From positions 1 to 14,219 of the forward strand of contig CAYMPA010000074.1 of assembly GCA_964392105.1 (NCBI GenBank): 14,219 nt of DNA. The letters are read 5' to 3'. Source of the stretch: UBA7359 sp964392105 (GTDB taxonomy: Bacteria > Pseudomonadota > Gammaproteobacteria > Eutrophobiales > Eutrophobiaceae). The first letter of the stretch is position 1. Every line of letters begins with the position of its first letter. Below are positions 12,556 to 14,219 of this stretch, piece by piece. The notes under the pieces were generated by a model. That model was not told the DNA's origin, made no database searches, and saw only the letters and a list, made by a program, of their open reading frames with translations. The position numbers and the translations under genes were made by a program.

Positions 12556-12803
12556 CCACCTGCGACCGGTGGCCAAACAGCAAGCGTATCGCCTTCCTGA
12601 AAGGTAGGTTTTTCACGTTGCTCCGGGCTTAGGTAATTACCATTTAAAAGGACAAGATGCGTCTTCTCCCTTGGCACATTGCATTTATCCAGTACGTTAT
12701 AAACCGTTTCCTCTTCAGAAATATTCAGCACCGTACTGTGCTTTTCAGATCCCGCGGGTAGAAACTCATTCAAAGTGGCATAAAGCTTCAGCGTAATTTG
12801 CAT
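12552..12803 (-). CDS. MoaD/ThiS-family sulfur carrier protein (83 aa)
   Basis: This is a ubiquitin-like sulfur carrier with the C-terminal Gly-Gly that is activated by adenylation and thiocarboxylated. It ends W-P-P-V-A-G-G, the MoaD-type tail, and starts M-Q-I-T-L-K-L-Y-A-T-L. The length (83) is normal. It lies 10 bp after the FAD oxidoreductase gene, with a Shine-Dalgarno (AGGA) in the spacer, so the two are co-transcribed. No other molybdopterin genes are present, so it may be a dedicated carrier for a specialised Mo/W enzyme, as in tungsten aldehyde oxidoreductase (aor) operons. Its TAA is supplied by or shared with the inverted-repeat element downstream. Confidence 0.9.
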   Translation of the reverse strand: MQITLKLYATLNEFLPAGSEKHSTVLNISEEETVYNVLDKCNVPREKTHLVLLNGNYLSPEQREKPTFQEGDTLAVWPPVAGG

Positions 12804-12813
12804 ATCCTGGATA

Positions 12814-14079
12814 TTATATTACTCCCGCATTGCGTCCAATAGCCTGGGTGGTCCCTAAATATGCCTCCATTATACGCGTCGGATCCTTCATGAGACGCTC
12901 CTTCCATTGTCCCAGTTTTATTCTGGTTTGAATCAGACCTCGCAATACTCCGACATGCTGTGTCAAACCCAATGATTGCGCACCAACCAGTACATCATCC
13001 TCAAATTGCAGGCATAGATAGCGATACTTTTCCTTATCACACAATTCAACAGAATCGCCTCCATCTTTTCCCATCCAGAGACCATAAGAACTGGATATCA
13101 AGCCCATCGTATCCAACACATTCATATTTACACTGCCTTGATGCTCTGTATCCCGACCAGCCATATTCATTGCCACAATACGACCATGATCAGCAGCAGT
13201 CGGTTGTATCGCCTGAACACTGTATTCACCCGTTGAAAAATCCTTGCCCTGGCAGACATCACCTGCCGCATAAATATCGGGATGACTACTTTGCAGCCTG
13301 TCATCAACCAGGATGCCAGAATCCGTTTCAATACCACTGCCTTCCAGAAATTGAATATTGGAACTAACACCGGTTGCGGATATAAGCAAATCAGCATCAA
13401 GTACGTCACCATTATCAAGCTTCACTTTAAGTGAGTCGCCGCTGCCATTTTCTATTGCATCAACGCGTGTTGAGGTATGCACTGTGACACCCTTTCCCTG
13501 GCACCAATCCTTGATCATATTACCCGCATTCTGGTCCATCATTCGTGGAACCATCCTGTCACCCATTTCAATAACGGTTAAATTAACCTTACGTAAAGAA
13601 AGCGCTTCTAAAATGATACACCCAATAAAACCTGCACCCATTAAAACAACATTGGATCCAGGCTTTGCTCTATTAACAATATTTCTGCCATCTTCAAGTG
13701 TCCAGCAGGAATGAATACCCGGCAAATCCATACCTTCAATAGGAGGTTTAATTGGATGGGAGCCCGTCGCGATTAGAAGTTTGTCATATTCAATTGCATC
13801 ATGATGATCAAGACTCAATGACTTGGCTTTTGGGTCAACACGATTCACCCTGTCCCTGATAACGTCAATTTCAATATTACTAAAATGGGATTCATCTTTT
13901 CTTAGATAGGTTCCCGCCTCATCAATCCTTTCAATCAAATAATATGGCAAGGCCATGCGTGAATATGGTGGCTCAGATTCTTCACCAATCATGATGATGG
14001 TTGATGTCGTATCTACATTACGCAAGGTTTCAGCAGCAATAACACCTGCAGGACCTGCACCTATAATGATATGACGCAT
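12814..14079 (-). CDS. FAD-dependent NAD(P)-disulfide-type oxidoreductase (421 aa), AorC-like
   Basis: This is a two-dinucleotide-domain flavoprotein of the pyridine nucleotide-disulfide oxidoreductase class, related to NADH-rubredoxin/ferredoxin reductases and the N-terminal part of NirB. The FAD site is G-A-G-P-A-G (7-12); ATGSHP (104-109) and A-A-G-D-V (271-275) are further FAD motifs. The NAD(P) site is G-A-G-F-I-G (148-153). There is no redox-active C-x4-C pair. It probably passes electrons between NAD(H) and an iron-sulfur partner. The pairing with a MoaD-like gene is like that of tungsten aldehyde oxidoreductase operons, where a similar flavoprotein gives NAD coupling. The ATG has a good Shine-Dalgarno (AGGGAG). 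An 11-bp palindrome (ACATG-A-CATGT, 14104-14114) lies just upstream. The remaining 140 bp to the edge show no identifiable gene. Confidence 0.88.
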   Translation of the reverse strand: MRHIIIGAGPAGVIAAETLRNVDTTSTIIMIGEESEPPYSRMALPYYLIERIDEAGTYLRKDESHFSNIEIDVIRDRVNRVDPKAKSLSLDHHDAIEYDKLLIATGSHPIKPPIEGMDLPGIHSCWTLEDGRNIVNRAKPGSNVVLMGAGFIGCIILEALSLRKVNLTVIEMGDRMVPRMMDQNAGNMIKDWCQGKGVTVHTSTRVDAIENGSGDSLKVKLDNGDVLDADLLISATGVSSNIQFLEGSGIETDSGILVDDRLQSSHPDIYAAGDVCQGKDFSTGEYSVQAIQPTAADHGRIVAMNMAGRDTEHQGSVNMNVLDTMGLISSSYGLWMGKDGGDSVELCDKEKYRYLCLQFEDDVLVGAQSLGLTQHVGVLRGLIQTRIKLGQWKERLMKDPTRIMEAYLGTTQAIGRNAGVI

Positions 14080-14219
14080 GTATTAATCTCCCTACAAAAT
14101 CAAACATGACATGTAAATAATAAACTAAATCAAACTACCATGATAACAGGCAACAACATATATGTATTTAATTGTAATACCTCAGACTTAACCAAACATT
14201 CTAAAGGATCTGGTTTTGA

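Noticed and set aside
14130..14219. Open frame of 29 codons entering from the right edge on the minus strand
   Set aside because: It is too short, its translation is unrecognisable, and the other two frames also close nearby, so a gene tail cannot be supported.

Overview
The window looks like chromosomal DNA from an AT-rich, Gram-negative proteobacterium, most likely a gammaproteobacterium. The basis is a complete pqqABCDE operon, an outer-membrane porin with a signal peptide and a terminal Phe, proline iminopeptidase, and several toxin-antitoxin (TA) modules. It is a scaffold with two 100-N gaps. In both, the sequence on the left of the Ns is repeated exactly on the right, and collapsing the overlap restores an open reading frame, so little or nothing is probably missing.

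Layout. (1) 50-3494, plus strand: the PQQ cofactor operon pqqA-B-C-D-E, with a sigma-54-type -24/-12 element in front of pqqA and a strong hairpin terminator between pqqA and pqqB. (2) 3496-4896, minus strand: a RelE/ParE-type toxin, an Xre-type antitoxin and folP in one overlapping unit, convergent with pqqE. (3) 4988-5953: proline iminopeptidase. (4) 6042-7587: a secreted coiled-coil/SHOCT protein of unknown role, followed by two paralogous mini-proteins, each a coiled coil plus one C-terminal membrane segment. (5) 7673-8618: a HepT/MntA (HEPN/nucleotidyltransferase) pair, then a 5'-truncated Phd-type antitoxin remnant that ends at a perfect 24-bp palindrome. (6) 8649-9214: noncoding, with a multi-hairpin repeat and the bidirectional terminator of the porin gene. 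(7) 9215-10841: porin and its long upstream region. (8) 10842-14079, minus strand: an FAD/NAD oxidoreductase and a MoaD-like sulfur carrier, followed by a block of accessory DNA (a MITE-like inverted-repeat element, an 81-aa hypothetical gene and a FitAB/VapBC module with three regularly spaced operators), then a small conserved-looking protein ending in RGGG. A short MoaD-tail remnant on the far side of the block suggests the block split an operon.

How the genes fit together. PqqA is the precursor peptide. PqqD presents it to the radical SAM enzyme PqqE, PqqB acts on the cross-linked product, and PqqC performs the final oxidation to PQQ, the cofactor of periplasmic alcohol and sugar dehydrogenases; no dehydrogenase lies in the window. 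The FAD oxidoreductase and MoaD-like protein resemble the accessory genes of tungsten aldehyde oxidoreductase operons. If an aldehyde oxidoreductase gene lies beyond the right edge, the neighbourhood would combine alcohol and aldehyde oxidation, but this is inference. The middle and right parts are unusually dense in TA modules and small inverted repeats, as expected of a region with repeated insertions.
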